From Thiopseudomonas acetoxidans (GTDB lineage: Bacteria > Pseudomonadota > Gammaproteobacteria > Pseudomonadales > Pseudomonadaceae): DNA of 64,000 nt. The DNA is taken from assembly GCF_030362935.1 (NCBI RefSeq), contig NZ_JAUCDY010000001.1, positions 186,001 to 250,000 on the forward strand. The letters are read 5' to 3'. Below the pieces are notes generated by a model that worked only from the letters and a program-made list of their open reading frames with translations, was not told the DNA's origin and searched no databases. Made by a program: the position numbers and the translations under genes. This document shows positions 34,779 through 44,960 of this stretch, piece by piece; the first letter of the stretch is position 1; each line of letters opens with the position of its first letter.

Positions 34779-35975
34779 CTATTTAGCGATTGCGTCGATG
34801 AGCTCGAGGGTTTCATTGGCAATTTGGCGTTCTTCGTTAGTAGGAACTACCATGACCAATGGGTGACCATCGAGGCTGATTTTACCGGCAGCTCCGCGTG
34901 TGCAGGCTTGGTTAGCAGCGTCATCGAGCTTGAAATTAAATATACGCATATGATCCAGCGTTTTACGGCGGATTAAGCTGGCATTTTCGCCAATACCGCC
35001 AGTAAAGAGTAAACCATCAAGCTTAGGCAGCGCACAAGAGAGTGCGGCTAATGACTTAGCCAGACGGTAGCAGAAAATCTCAATAGCTAGCGCAGCACGC
35101 TCATGACCTTGCTCGCTGGCTTCGATCAGGGTGCGCATGTCGTTAGACAAACCTGAAACGCCTAACAAACCGCTTTGCTTGGTTAGCATGGTTTCTACTT
35201 CTTGTGCGGTCCAGCCGAAAGTGCGGTGCAGGTGAATTTGCAAGCTAGGATCTACATCGCCACTACGGGTACCCATCACTAGACCTTCTAGTGGGGTTAA
35301 GCCCATAGAGGTATCACGGCTTTCACCGTTAACTACGGCGGTAGTTGAGCAGCCGTTACCTAGGTGGGCAACGAGCCAGCAACTGTCATCAACAGGAAGA
35401 CCAGCCATTTCTGCGCCCTTGCGGCTGACATACAGATGGCTTGTGCCGTGGAAGCCATAGCGGCGGATATGGTGCTCTGTGTAGAGGTATTCTGGGATCG
35501 CGTAACGGTAGGCGTATTCCGGCATGGTTTGGTGGAATGCCGTATCAAATACTCCAACCTGAGGCAGTTCTGGGTAAACAGCCAAAGAAGCTTCAATGCC
35601 CATTAGGCCGGGCGGGTTGTGCAGGGGAGCTAGTGCAGCGGCTTCTTCAATTACTTTAATGACCTCTGGGGTAAGCAGTGATGCTTTGGTGACGTGAGCA
35701 CTGCCGTGAACGACACGGTGACCAATGCCTGTTAGTTTGCCATGAGAAACTTCTTGCACGACAGGTAAGATTTTGGCCAGTGCGCCGGCATGGTCTGCGC
35801 CATTAAGATTCATGCTTTTCTTTACACCGTTTTCTTTCCAATTAACAACGGCTTCAGGAAAACCAATGCACTCTGCAAGTCCTTCAAGGAGAAATTCATC
35901 TTGGTCTTCGTTGACCAAAGCAAACTTAATCGATGAGCTTCCGCTATTAATAACTAGGATGTTTCTGTCTGACAT
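34779..35975 (-). CDS. ackA: Acetate kinase AckA
   Basis: 398 residues. LVINSGSSSIKF at the start, HRVVHG, FDTAFHQTMPE, GFHGTSHLYVS and TGGIGENA near the end are the kinase signatures. It makes ATP from acetyl phosphate in fermentation, or activates acetate. First gene of ackA-pta. The 213 bases upstream are shared with divergent slyD and include a palindrome ATAGGCCTAT near 36059. Confidence 0.97.
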   Translation of the reverse strand: MSDRNILVINSGSSSIKFALVNEDQDEFLLEGLAECIGFPEAVVNWKENGVKKSMNLNGADHAGALAKILPVVQEVSHGKLTGIGHRVVHGSAHVTKASLLTPEVIKVIEEAAALAPLHNPPGLMGIEASLAVYPELPQVGVFDTAFHQTMPEYAYRYAIPEYLYTEHHIRRYGFHGTSHLYVSRKGAEMAGLPVDDSCWLVAHLGNGCSTTAVVNGESRDTSMGLTPLEGLVMGTRSGDVDPSLQIHLHRTFGWTAQEVETMLTKQSGLLGVSGLSNDMRTLIEASEQGHERAALAIEIFCYRLAKSLAALSCALPKLDGLLFTGGIGENASLIRRKTLDHMRIFNFKLDDAANQACTRGAAGKISLDGHPLVMVVPTNEERQIANETLELIDAIAK

Positions 35976-36188
35976 GTATTTCCCCTTGAAAAATTTGGCT
36001 GCTTATCCAGTTACGACAGCCCGTAGTTTTTATAAAACGGTAGATTGACCTGAAAAATAATAGGCCTATTTAAAGTTGTGCTACATGGTAGGGAAAGATA
36101 TGTTTTAGTCATTTATTCTTAAGTCGCATTTGCATAAATCAGTAGGTACACTGCCCGTTCATTCATAAACAGTAAAAGGTCTAAATTT

Positions 36189-36674
36189 ATGCTTATCGCC
36201 GACAATACCGTCGTGGCTATCGACTACACTTTACGTAACGATGAGGGCGAAGTCCTTGATAGTTCAGAAGGTGTGCAGCCTCTTGTATATTTACATGGCG
36301 CAGCCAATATTATTCCCGGCTTAGAGCAAGCTTTAGTGGGTAAGAAAGTGGGTGATGCCTTGTCTGTAATCGTTGAGCCAGAGCAGGCTTATGGCGAGTA
36401 CATTACTGAACTGGTTGCGACATTAAGCCGCAGCATGTTCGAAGGCGTTGAAGAATTGCAGGTGGGCATGCAGTTTCACGCCTCAGCTCCAGACGGTGGT
36501 ATGCAGATAGTCACCATACGGGACATTGAGGGTGACGACGTAACAGTGGATGGCAATCATCCGTTAGCCGGGCAGCGTCTCAGCTTTGAGGTGGAAGTGA
36601 AAGATGTGCGTGAGGCCAGTGCAGAAGAGATTGAGCACGGCCATGCGCATGGTGAAGGCGGTCATCAGCACTAA
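36189..36674 (+). CDS. slyD: FKBP-type peptidyl-prolyl isomerase SlyD
   Basis: 161 residues. FKBP fold (VVAIDYTLRNDEGEVLDSS, PLVYLHGAANIIPGLEQAL) with the inserted chaperone flap, ending in a His-rich tail (HGHAHGEGGHQH) for nickel binding. It is a cytoplasmic folding helper with a metallochaperone role. The tail is shorter than in E. coli. Confidence 0.94.
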   Translation: MLIADNTVVAIDYTLRNDEGEVLDSSEGVQPLVYLHGAANIIPGLEQALVGKKVGDALSVIVEPEQAYGEYITELVATLSRSMFEGVEELQVGMQFHASAPDGGMQIVTIRDIEGDDVTVDGNHPLAGQRLSFEVEVKDVREASAEEIEHGHAHGEGGHQH

Positions 36675-36704
36675 GCGACACGCTAGGTTGTAAGACTGTA
36701 AAAA

Positions 36705-36741
36705 CAGAAGCGTCGATTGAGGTTATCAATCGACGCTTCTG
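36705..36741 (-). terminator. Terminator between slyD and bamD
   Basis: 16-bp perfect stem around a 5-base loop (AGAAGCGTCGATTGA and complement). The minus strand gives TTTTT after it, so it ends bamD; it may work both ways for slyD. Confidence 0.85.
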
Positions 36742-36823
36742 GGAAATGCATGCAAGAACTCTAGGTAAAACCGTTTATAGGGAAGTGAGCGGCATTATTT
36801 AACCAATCCCTCAGCAACAGTTT

Positions 36824-37756
36824 TTATTTATTGGCTTTAATTTCTTTAGGAATACTCTCTTGGGCGTCTTTGAATTGGCGCTGCATTTCTTTATTCGCTT
36901 GAGAAGCCTGCGGTGGTTCAGCATTTCTGTTCTTATCCAATAAGCCTAGACTGGCTTGACTAAGCCATGACTTGGAAGCAGTTTCTTTAAACTGTGGAAC
37001 GAATTCACCGGTTACTAAGCTTGAATGCTCTGGGTGGTTGAGCATTAACACGGCTAAGCTTTTGTCGGCCAAATCATCAAAACCCAAGGTCTGGTAGCTT
37101 TGCACCATAATAGCTAGGCCGTCTGCGACTGCGGGTGAGCCTTGAAAGTTTTCTACTATATAGCGTCCACGATTAAGCGCGGCCACATGTGCTTGGCGCT
37201 TAATGTAATAACTAGCAACGTGCACTTCATAATCGGCTAGCAGGTTGCGCGCATAGATCATACGTTGTTTTGCGTCGGGGGCGTAACGGCTTTCAGGAAA
37301 GCGGTTCAGCAACTTGGAAAATTCATTGTAAGAATCACGTGTTGCACCCGGATCGCGCTGGGTCATATCAAGGGGTAGGTAGCGTGCAAGAAAGCTGCGA
37401 TCTTGATCAAAGGCAGCTAAACCCTTCATATAGTAAGCATAGTCAACGTTAGGGTGTTGTGGGTGCAGACGCACAAAACGGTCAGCAGCGGCTTCTAGTG
37501 CGTCGTAGTCGCGAAATTGGTAGTTAGCGTAAATTAACTCAAGCTGTGCTTGTTCAGCGTAACGACCAAAAGGAAAGCGTGATTCTAGTGCGCGTAACTT
37601 GCTGATAGCGGTTGAATAGTTTCTTTTGTCTAAACTGCGCTGTGCTTGCTCATAGAGTTGATGCTCAGTGAGGTCTTCATCAACAACATTTTTTTTGCTT
37701 GAGCAAGCAGTTAACAAACTAAAACATACTAAAAAAAACAGGTGTTTTACACGCAT
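36824..37756 (-). CDS. bamD: Outer-membrane assembly lipoprotein BamD
   Basis: 310 residues from ATG 37756 (MRVKHLFFLV); the longer frame is rejected because the lipoprotein signal begins here. Lipobox LLTAC. TPR repeats follow (YEQAQRSLDKRNYSTAISKLRALESRFPFGRYA is the usual start, key NYSTAI and FPFGRY). BamD works with BamA in inserting outer-membrane barrels. Divergent from rluD, as in pseudomonads. The Lys- and Gln-rich tail is somewhat long. Confidence 0.95.
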   Translation of the reverse strand: MRVKHLFFLVCFSLLTACSSKKNVVDEDLTEHQLYEQAQRSLDKRNYSTAISKLRALESRFPFGRYAEQAQLELIYANYQFRDYDALEAAADRFVRLHPQHPNVDYAYYMKGLAAFDQDRSFLARYLPLDMTQRDPGATRDSYNEFSKLLNRFPESRYAPDAKQRMIYARNLLADYEVHVASYYIKRQAHVAALNRGRYIVENFQGSPAVADGLAIMVQSYQTLGFDDLADKSLAVLMLNHPEHSSLVTGEFVPQFKETASKSWLSQASLGLLDKNRNAEPPQASQANKEMQRQFKDAQESIPKEIKANK

Positions 37757-37960
37757 ATTGTTTTTGCCTATTGAGGTTAGGGTGTGTGCGAGACTCATTC
37801 TTGAAACGTCTGACTCGCTGCACAAAATAATGTTCAAGCACTGCTTGTGCATATTGTTGGCACACCAAGCTAGAGCCTTGTTAGAATCCTTGCTCGGGTT
37901 GCTCATTTAAGCACAAGCGGCCATTGTAACTAAAGCACAACTATAGTGATATAAAAGAGT

Positions 37961-38935
37961 ATGCCAAAAAATACGACAAAAACCATCGAGCTTTGCGCTG
38001 AAATTCCGACTGAATTAGGTGGGCAACGCTTGGATCAGATTGCCGCGCAAGTTTTTACTGAACATTCTCGATCTAGGCTAACGGCCTGGATCAAAGAGGG
38101 ACGCTTAACTGTGGATGGACAGACGTTGCGCCCGCGCGATACCGTCTATAGTGGTGCCATGCTGAAGTTGGTAGCCGAGCCAGCAGAGCAAGGCGAATGG
38201 CACGCGCAACCCATGGATTTGGATATTATTTTCGAGGACGAACACCTGTTAGTAATTAACAAGCCTGCCGGTTTAGTGGTGCATCCCGCTGCAGGTCATG
38301 CTACGGGGACGCTACTGAACGGACTGTTGCATCATGCACCACAGCTGCGTGAAGTTCCGCGCGCTGGTATTGTGCACCGTTTAGATAAAGACACAACTGG
38401 GGTGATGGTGGTTGCGAAAACCCTCATTGCGCATACCAGTCTGGTAGAACAATTACAGGCGCGCACCGTTGGACGCACCTATGAGGCGATAGTGGTAGGG
38501 GTGGTTACCTCTGGAGCTACTATCGAGGCTGCTATAGGTCGTGATCCGCATCAGCGTCAGCGGATGGCAGTGGTAGCTTCGGGTAAGCCAGCAGTGTCAC
38601 ATTATCGAGTATTGCAACGTTTTCGCGCTCATACCCATGTGCGGGTGCAATTAGAAACGGGACGTACCCATCAGATTCGTGTGCACATGACGCATGTAGG
38701 TTTTCCTTTAGTTGGTGATCCTTTGTACGGCGGGCGTTTTCGTATTCCTACAGCAGCGAACCCAACCTTGGTTGAAGAGCTAAGAGCTTTTCCACGCCAA
38801 GCCTTACATGCGCGCTTTTTAGAGTTAAAACATCCCCTCAACGGCACATCCATGAAATGGGAAGCCCCTTTGCCAGACGATATCAGCTGGCTGTTGCAGT
38901 TATTGCGCCAGAATGATGAGGCTTTTATTGGATGA
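37961..38935 (+). CDS. rluD: 23S rRNA pseudouridine synthase RluD
   Basis: 324 residues. S4 RNA-binding domain at the N-terminus (RLDQIAAQVF), then the synthase domain with HRLDKDTTG (catalytic Asp142) and ETGRTHQIRVH. It makes pseudouridines 1911/1915/1917 in helix 69. It overlaps pgeF by 4 bases, and bamD is divergent: the usual arrangement. Confidence 0.96.
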   Translation: MPKNTTKTIELCAEIPTELGGQRLDQIAAQVFTEHSRSRLTAWIKEGRLTVDGQTLRPRDTVYSGAMLKLVAEPAEQGEWHAQPMDLDIIFEDEHLLVINKPAGLVVHPAAGHATGTLLNGLLHHAPQLREVPRAGIVHRLDKDTTGVMVVAKTLIAHTSLVEQLQARTVGRTYEAIVVGVVTSGATIEAAIGRDPHQRQRMAVVASGKPAVSHYRVLQRFRAHTHVRVQLETGRTHQIRVHMTHVGFPLVGDPLYGGRFRIPTAANPTLVEELRAFPRQALHARFLELKHPLNGTSMKWEAPLPDDISWLLQLLRQNDEAFIG

Positions 38936-39681
38936 GTCGCATAGCGTCATGGCCGACAGATTGGATTTGCCCCGATTGGCCCGTAGCGGCCAATGTACGA
39001 GCCTGTGTTACCACTGCTAGTTTTGGTAATAGCCAAGGCGATTTCGCCCATTTTAACTTGGGCGATCATGTGGGTGATGAACTGGCGTCCGTGCAGCGCA
39101 ATAGAACTTGGCTGGCGCAAACGCTGGAGTGCACGCCGGTGTGGTTGGAACAGGTGCACGGAGTAAATGTAGTGCAGGCGCAAGTCGGTCAGCAGTTACA
39201 GGCCGATGCAAGCTTCACCCGTGAGCCTGGCATAGCCTGTGCCATTATGACGGCTGATTGCTTACCTGTTCTCTTTGCTGCGCAAGATGGGAGCTGTGTT
39301 GCGGCTGCCCATGCCGGCTGGCGCAGCTTGGTGGCGGGCGTATTGGAAAACACTATCGCGGCCATGCAAACACCGCCGCAACATATTACGGTTTGGTTAG
39401 GGCCGGCCATTGGCCCGCAGGTGTATGAAGTTGGGCCTGAAGTGCGCGAGGCGTTTGTAGTCCAGCACCAGCAAGCCGAGCAGGCGTTTATACCTAGCAA
39501 ACGAGCCGGACATTGGATGGCTGATTTATACCAGTTGGCGCGTATTCGTTTGAGTGAATCCGGTGTTACCGAAGTGTACGGTGGTGGGTTTTGTACGCTT
39601 ACCGACAAGCGGTTTTATTCCTTTCGCCGCCAACCCACTACAGGGCGTTTTGCTAGCCTTATCTGGCTTGAACAACCCTAG
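38932..39681 (+). CDS. pgeF: Purine nucleoside phosphorylase / LACC1 family protein PgeF
   Basis: 249 residues. Signature blocks: VWLEQVHGVNVV, MTADCLPVLFA with Cys and the HAGWRSL motif that supply zinc ligands, then GPAIGPQVYEVG and RRQPTTGRFASLIWL. The family has purine-nucleoside activity and a peptidoglycan-editing role in E. coli (YfiH). Coupled to rluD by an ATGA overlap. Confidence 0.93.
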   Translation: MSRIASWPTDWICPDWPVAANVRACVTTASFGNSQGDFAHFNLGDHVGDELASVQRNRTWLAQTLECTPVWLEQVHGVNVVQAQVGQQLQADASFTREPGIACAIMTADCLPVLFAAQDGSCVAAAHAGWRSLVAGVLENTIAAMQTPPQHITVWLGPAIGPQVYEVGPEVREAFVVQHQQAEQAFIPSKRAGHWMADLYQLARIRLSESGVTEVYGGGFCTLTDKRFYSFRRQPTTGRFASLIWLEQP

Positions 39682-39824
39682 TACTGCCTTCAGCGTGAGC
39701 TACCGCTCTAACACATGGCGTTACACTATAGTCATAGCGACCTCTACAAAGCTTTTGGCTGATGTATGCTCTTCCCCTAGGTTGTATACCCTTTAAATTT
39801 TATACTCAGACTGCGGAGCTTTCT

Positions 39825-40661
39825 ATGAGCGATCTATTTTATAACGCCGCACCGCAAGAAACCCGTGTTGCCCCACCACGTAAAACCGCACGGGACTACC
39901 CAACCAGCAAGCCGCGAACGGTGTACTTATTTGGTACCTGTGTGGTGGACTTGTTTTTTCCTGAAGCCGGTATGGATGCGATCCACTTACTAGAGCGCGA
40001 AGGCATTAACGTTGATTTTCCGCAGGGGCAAAGCTGCTGCGGGCAACCCGCCTACACCTCAGGTTACACGGAACAGGCACGGGAAGTAGCGCGCGCTCAG
40101 ATTGACTTGTTTAAAGGAGGTTGGCCAGTGGTGGTCACGTCTGGCTCTTGCGCAGGCATGTTCCGTGAGCACTATCCTGACCTCTTTAAAGATGAACCTG
40201 AAACACTGGCTAAAGTGCAGAATTTAGCCGAGCGCACCTATGAGTTGGCCGAATTTTTACTGCATGTCTGCAAGGTGCAGCTGGCTGATCAAGGCGAGCC
40301 GCTGCAAGTAGCGCTGCATACATCCTGTTCTGCCCGTCGTGAAATGAATACCCATGTGCATGCCCGTGCCTTACTTGCTCAGTTAAGCCATGTAGAGCGC
40401 GTGGACCACGATCATGAAAGCGAATGCTGCGGTTTTGGCGGTACTTTTTCGGTGCGTATGCCTGATATCTCAGGTGCTATGGTGGCGGATAAAACCCAAG
40501 CCATACAAGCAAGTGGTGCACAGCAGGTGGTGAGCGCCGACAGCGGTTGTTTATTGAATATTAATGGCGCCTTTGAAAAACAAAACATTCCATTACTAGG
40601 TCAGCACCTAGCCAGTTTTTTATGGCAACGCACCCAGTCTAAACAGGAGCCGAGGGCATGA
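39825..40661 (+). CDS. lutA: L-lactate utilization protein LutA (LldE)
   Basis: 278 residues from ATG 39825 (MSDLFYNAAPQ); the 21 codons before it are not family-like. Two CCG domains: SCCGQPAYTSGY and ECCGFGGTFSV, with Cys pairs for an Fe-S cluster. It forms the LutABC complex that oxidises L-lactate to pyruvate. ATGA overlap with lutB. No lactate permease or GntR-type regulator is adjacent. Confidence 0.94.
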   Translation: MSDLFYNAAPQETRVAPPRKTARDYPTSKPRTVYLFGTCVVDLFFPEAGMDAIHLLEREGINVDFPQGQSCCGQPAYTSGYTEQAREVARAQIDLFKGGWPVVVTSGSCAGMFREHYPDLFKDEPETLAKVQNLAERTYELAEFLLHVCKVQLADQGEPLQVALHTSCSARREMNTHVHARALLAQLSHVERVDHDHESECCGFGGTFSVRMPDISGAMVADKTQAIQASGAQQVVSADSGCLLNINGAFEKQNIPLLGQHLASFLWQRTQSKQEPRA

Positions 40662-42106
40662 GTGACCAACGTATCCACGCCGTCGATGTCACTGCGCGCA
40701 ACCTTAAAGCTAACGCACGCCTGTCGTTAAAAGATCAGCAACTGCGTACTAATATGCGCAGCGCCATGGACTCTTTAATTAGCAAACGCATTATTTCCAT
40801 GCCCGATGAGGATGAGCGTGAAAACCTGCGTGAACTGGGCAATAAAATTAAAGCCAGTGCTTTATCGCAACTACCCGATTTGCTGGAGCAACTGGAAAGC
40901 AATTTAACCAAGCAGGGTATTCAAGTGCACTGGGCCAGCACCACCGAAGAAGCCAATGCCATTGTTTTAAACATTGCTCAAGCCCGCAATGCCAAGCAGG
41001 TGATTAAAGGTAAATCCATGGTCAGTGAAGAAATGGCCATGAATGAATACTTGACTGAACACGGCATTGAAGCGCTTGAATCAGATATGGGCGAATACAT
41101 TATTCAGCTAGATAATGAAAAACCCACGCACATTATAATGCCAGCGATTCATAAAAATGCGCAGCAGGTGGGTAAGCTTTTCGAAAGCCGTTTAGCGCTA
41201 CCCTATACCGATGATGTGGACAGCTTGATTCAGTCAGCACGCAGTATTTTAAGAGAAAAATTCTTTCAGGCGGATATTGGTATTTCAGGGGTTAACTTTG
41301 CTGTAGCAGAAACAGGCACTTTGTTGTTGGTGGAAAACGAAGGCAATGGCCGCATGTCTACCACGGTTCCGCCCGTACACATTGCCGTAACAGGTATTGA
41401 AAAAGTGGTTGCCAACTTGCAAGACACAGTGCCGCTCTTGTCACTACTCACTCGCTCTGCATTAGGGCAAGGCATTACCACCTATGTAAATATGATTTCT
41501 GCACCACGCCAGCCAGATGAGCTTGATGGCCCAGAAGAAGTCCATCTAGTGTTGCTGGATAATGGCCGTAGCCAAGCCTTTGCAGACAGTGAATTAAGGC
41601 AAACACTGAATTGCATTCGTTGCGGTGCTTGTATGAACCATTGTCCTGTTTATACACGCATTGGTGGGCAAGCTTACGGCACGGTTTACCCTGGCCCCAT
41701 AGGTAAAATTATTTCGCCACATCTTTTAGGTTTGGAAAACACGCCAGACCACCCTTCAGCCTCTTCTTTGTGCGGTGCTTGTGGTGAAGTCTGCCCAGTG
41801 AAAATCCCCATTCCTGCTTTGTTACGCCGCCTGCGTGAAGAAAACGTTAAATCACCCAAGCAGCAACCCCAGATAATGGCTGGGCAGGGCAGCCGTTATT
41901 CCGCCAAAGAACGCTTACTGTGGAAAGGGTGGCAATACTTTAATAGCCAGCCGTTGCTGTATAAAACCGGCACTTTCTTAGCTACACGCCTAGGCAAATT
42001 CACACCCAACAAGCTAGGTGCTTGGACACAAAATCACAGCGCCCCTAGGCCCGCAAAATGTAGCTTGCATGAGTTGGCAAAAAAGCATTTGGAGAAAAAA
42101 TCATGA
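40658..42106 (+). CDS. lutB: L-lactate utilization iron-sulfur protein LutB (LldF)
   Basis: 482 residues. LUD domain in the first 300 residues, then CIRCGACMNHCPVY and CGACGEVCPVKIP for two 4Fe-4S clusters. Electron carrier of LutABC. Couplings to lutA and lutC are 4-base overlaps. Confidence 0.95.
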   Translation: MSDQRIHAVDVTARNLKANARLSLKDQQLRTNMRSAMDSLISKRIISMPDEDERENLRELGNKIKASALSQLPDLLEQLESNLTKQGIQVHWASTTEEANAIVLNIAQARNAKQVIKGKSMVSEEMAMNEYLTEHGIEALESDMGEYIIQLDNEKPTHIIMPAIHKNAQQVGKLFESRLALPYTDDVDSLIQSARSILREKFFQADIGISGVNFAVAETGTLLLVENEGNGRMSTTVPPVHIAVTGIEKVVANLQDTVPLLSLLTRSALGQGITTYVNMISAPRQPDELDGPEEVHLVLLDNGRSQAFADSELRQTLNCIRCGACMNHCPVYTRIGGQAYGTVYPGPIGKIISPHLLGLENTPDHPSASSLCGACGEVCPVKIPIPALLRRLREENVKSPKQQPQIMAGQGSRYSAKERLLWKGWQYFNSQPLLYKTGTFLATRLGKFTPNKLGAWTQNHSAPRPAKCSLHELAKKHLEKKS

Positions 42107-42768
42107 GTGCACGGGATAAAATTCTAGCCAGCCTACGCCAAAGTTTAGAAGGCACTCAACCGCTAGCCAACCCTTTTGACGCTAGCTTAGTGGATAAACC
42201 TTGGCGCTATAAACCAGAAGAAAGAATCACCCGTTTAAAAGAATTAATGACTGCAGTACACAGCGAAGTGCATCTAACATCAAGCCAAGCTTGGCCTGCA
42301 CTGGTGTGCAAGCTTTTAGCCGAACGAGCCATTAACAAGCTATTAGTTGCTCCAACCACAGCCCATGGCAAAGCGCTGGCTAATTACTGTGAAAATGAAG
42401 ATTCAGCCTTAAAACTCTTGGCTTATGACCGCCCCATTGAAGAGTGGAAGCGTGAACTTTTTGATGAAGTACCGGCCAGTTTGACCGGCACGCTTGCAGG
42501 GATTGCCGCTACAGGAACCTTGGTAGTACAACCCAGCCCAGCCGAACCACGCCTAATGAGCCTAGTGCCACCGCTGCATATTGCGCTACTTAAAGCCAGC
42601 CAGATTTATGATAACCTCTATCAAGCCCAACAGCACTGGCCCAAACCCATGCCAAGCAATTTACTGTTAATTTCTGGCCCTTCAAAAACTGCTGATATCG
42701 AACAAGTCTTAGCCTATGGCGCTCATGGGCCAAAAGACTTAATTGTGTTACTGGTGGAAGATGCGTGA
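42103..42768 (+). CDS. lutC: L-lactate utilization protein LutC (LldG)
   Basis: 221 residues, LUD family: GIAATGTLVVQPSPAEPRLMSLVPPLHIALL is the conserved region (TGTLV, RLMSLVPP). Last gene of lutABC, ended by a hairpin that includes its stop codon. Confidence 0.94.
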   Translation: MSARDKILASLRQSLEGTQPLANPFDASLVDKPWRYKPEERITRLKELMTAVHSEVHLTSSQAWPALVCKLLAERAINKLLVAPTTAHGKALANYCENEDSALKLLAYDRPIEEWKRELFDEVPASLTGTLAGIAATGTLVVQPSPAEPRLMSLVPPLHIALLKASQIYDNLYQAQQHWPKPMPSNLLLISGPSKTADIEQVLAYGAHGPKDLIVLLVEDA

Positions 42769-42784
42769 GCTGGCACGCATCTTT
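42758..42784 (+). terminator. Terminator of lutABC
   Basis: 10-bp perfect stem (AAGATGCGTG / CACGCATCTT, 6-base loop) followed by TCTTT. It starts within the lutC coding end and stands right before the convergent chemoreceptor stop. Confidence 0.75.
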
Positions 42785-42786
42785 CT

Positions 42787-44778
42787 TTACACCTTAAACC
42801 TTTCCACCATGGCTTGCATTTGACTGGCTAGTTTGGCTAAGTCTTCGCTGGCGATGGCGACTTGCTCGGTGCTAGTCGCTGTTTGCTCAGTCACCTGACC
42901 GATACTGACGATGTTGTGGTTGATTTCTTCAGTGACGGCACGCTGCTGCTCGGTGGCGGTAGCGATCTGTGCATTCATGGTGGTTACGGTGATGAGGTTT
43001 TGCGCGGCATTGTTTTGCAGCTGCACAGAATTTTCTACCAGCTCGACACTATAAAGGGCATGATTACTGGCCTGCTGCATCACTTCCACGGCCTCAGTGA
43101 CACCGCTTTGTAGACTGTTAATAAGGTTTTGAATTTCCAAAGTCGACTCATGGGTGCTGTTGGCAAGGGAGCGCACTTCTGAGGCGACCACGGCAAAGCC
43201 TCGGCCTGCCTCGCCTGCACGGGCTGCTTCAATCGCAGCGTTAAGTGCTAAGAGATTGGTTTGTTCGGCGATACCACGAATAACATCCATCACGGTACTA
43301 ATTTTTTGGCTACTCTTAGCTAGACCGCGCACTACTTGCTCTGCGTTTTTAATTTCTTGTTCTAAATTGCTGATGTTATCTAAGGCATCATGACTGACCT
43401 TGTTGCTAGCTTGGCTTTGTTCTTCGACTTCTTGTGCGGCGAGTGCTGCTTGTGCTGTATTTTGTGCAACTTCCTGCACATTGGCTGACATCTGGTTCAT
43501 GGCGACCACAGTAAGCTCGGTTTCCTGACGGTTTTGTAACATGCCTTGATTGGTTTGCACGGTAGTGGCGGATAACTCCTCAGCCGTGGAAGCAACCTGT
43601 AGAGCCGATTGGTGCATTTGTTTAATAGTGGTTTGAAATTTTTCTAGCATCTGGTTGAAAATCTGACTGGTGCGGCCAATTTCATCCGTTGAATTAACGG
43701 GTGCGCGCAAACTCAGGTTGTTTTGTTGTTCAATATTTTCGATGCTGCTTTGCAGGCAGTGAATTTGTTGTACCAGTTGGCGTGACAGCCAGTAAGAAAA
43801 TAAGCCAGCACTGAAGAAAATAGCCAGACACATAATGAGCGTGAAAATAAATTGCTGTTGGGTTGTGTGTAATAAAGCTGTGGTGTGCTTGCCGAGTTCT
43901 TGGCTGAAATAGTGGGCAATTTCATGCAAGATATTAATTTTTTCAGTAGACATTGCAAACCAATCCGCCGTCTCAGTAACGAATACACCAGTATTTGCGC
44001 TTTGGATAGCCTGTTCGCGCGCTTGCTCTACCTGCAGAATGACGGGCTGACTTAGTTTTTGCTCGATATAGAGCTGTTGTTCAGCGTTGGCACGCTCGAT
44101 GAATTGTTTGGTGTGCAAAGCCTGCTGCGCCATCAGACGCAACACAGCACGTAAGTTGTCAAATGAAAGCTCTTTGCTGCTAAAGACGGCGCTGAGAATG
44201 GCGCGCTCAGTTCCTGCGTTTTCTGAGGCGTGCAGAGCTTGGGTGTAGGCAGCAGCGATGTTTGAAATTTGTGCGCTGGCCTCTATTTGAGTCAGGGTTA
44301 GGGTGGCGTTTATCAGCTTGGCGTTGAGCTGGCTATAAAACTCAATAGCTTGGTCGGCGGAAATTTGCAGCGCTAAAATTTGGCTGCGCTGCTGTGGCAG
44401 CAGTGCGAGTTCATCCAGTACGTTTTGCCAAGTGTCAGTAAATTGTTGGCCGAATACTTGGGTGTCATGATCTTGTAAATATTGATTGAGCTTGCTTATT
44501 TGTTGATCGGTTTGAGTCTGCTGCTCTTGTAGTTCTTGGCTAAAACGACTACCCGCCGAACCTAAAAAGCTAGCGCTGCGACCACGTTCGCGTTGCAAGT
44601 GTTGTAAGGCTGCGGCTGCATGGTTGGAAAGTGCGCTAAGTTGCTCGACGTTGCTGGCGGTTTGCCAGGATTGCATTTGCTGGTTCATGACAAAACCAGC
44701 TAAAAAAGCCAAGCCTAGTAGGGGTAAGACTAGGTTAAGAATAAGCTTGTGGCTTAATTTAAGATTATTAAATCGCAT
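42787..44778 (-). CDS. Methyl-accepting chemotaxis protein with NIT sensor
   Basis: 663 residues. TM helix at residues 11-28, then a helical periplasmic NIT-type domain ([29 protein letters not shown]), second TM near 308-328, HAMP, and the cytoplasmic signalling tip [36 protein letters not shown]. NIT domains are tied to nitrate/nitrite sensing in known members. An ANR-like site (TTGATTGCGGTCAT, 8 of 10) lies about 95 bases upstream. No CheR-docking pentapeptide is seen at the C-terminus (MVERFKV). Confidence 0.9.
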   Translation of the reverse strand: [663 protein letters not shown]

Positions 44779-44960
44779 AATAGAGCGCCTATAAAAACCG
44801 ACCTGTATGCTGGGGTATTGTAGGTGTATGCTCCTTTAGTACAAGCAATAGCTGAGAGCTAAAAATGAAACTTGATTGCGGTCATGCGAGCGTTGGATGG
44901 TTCTTATAAGTAATAGCAATGCTTAGTAGGGGGTACGAGGGTACAAAACTAGCTGTAAAG

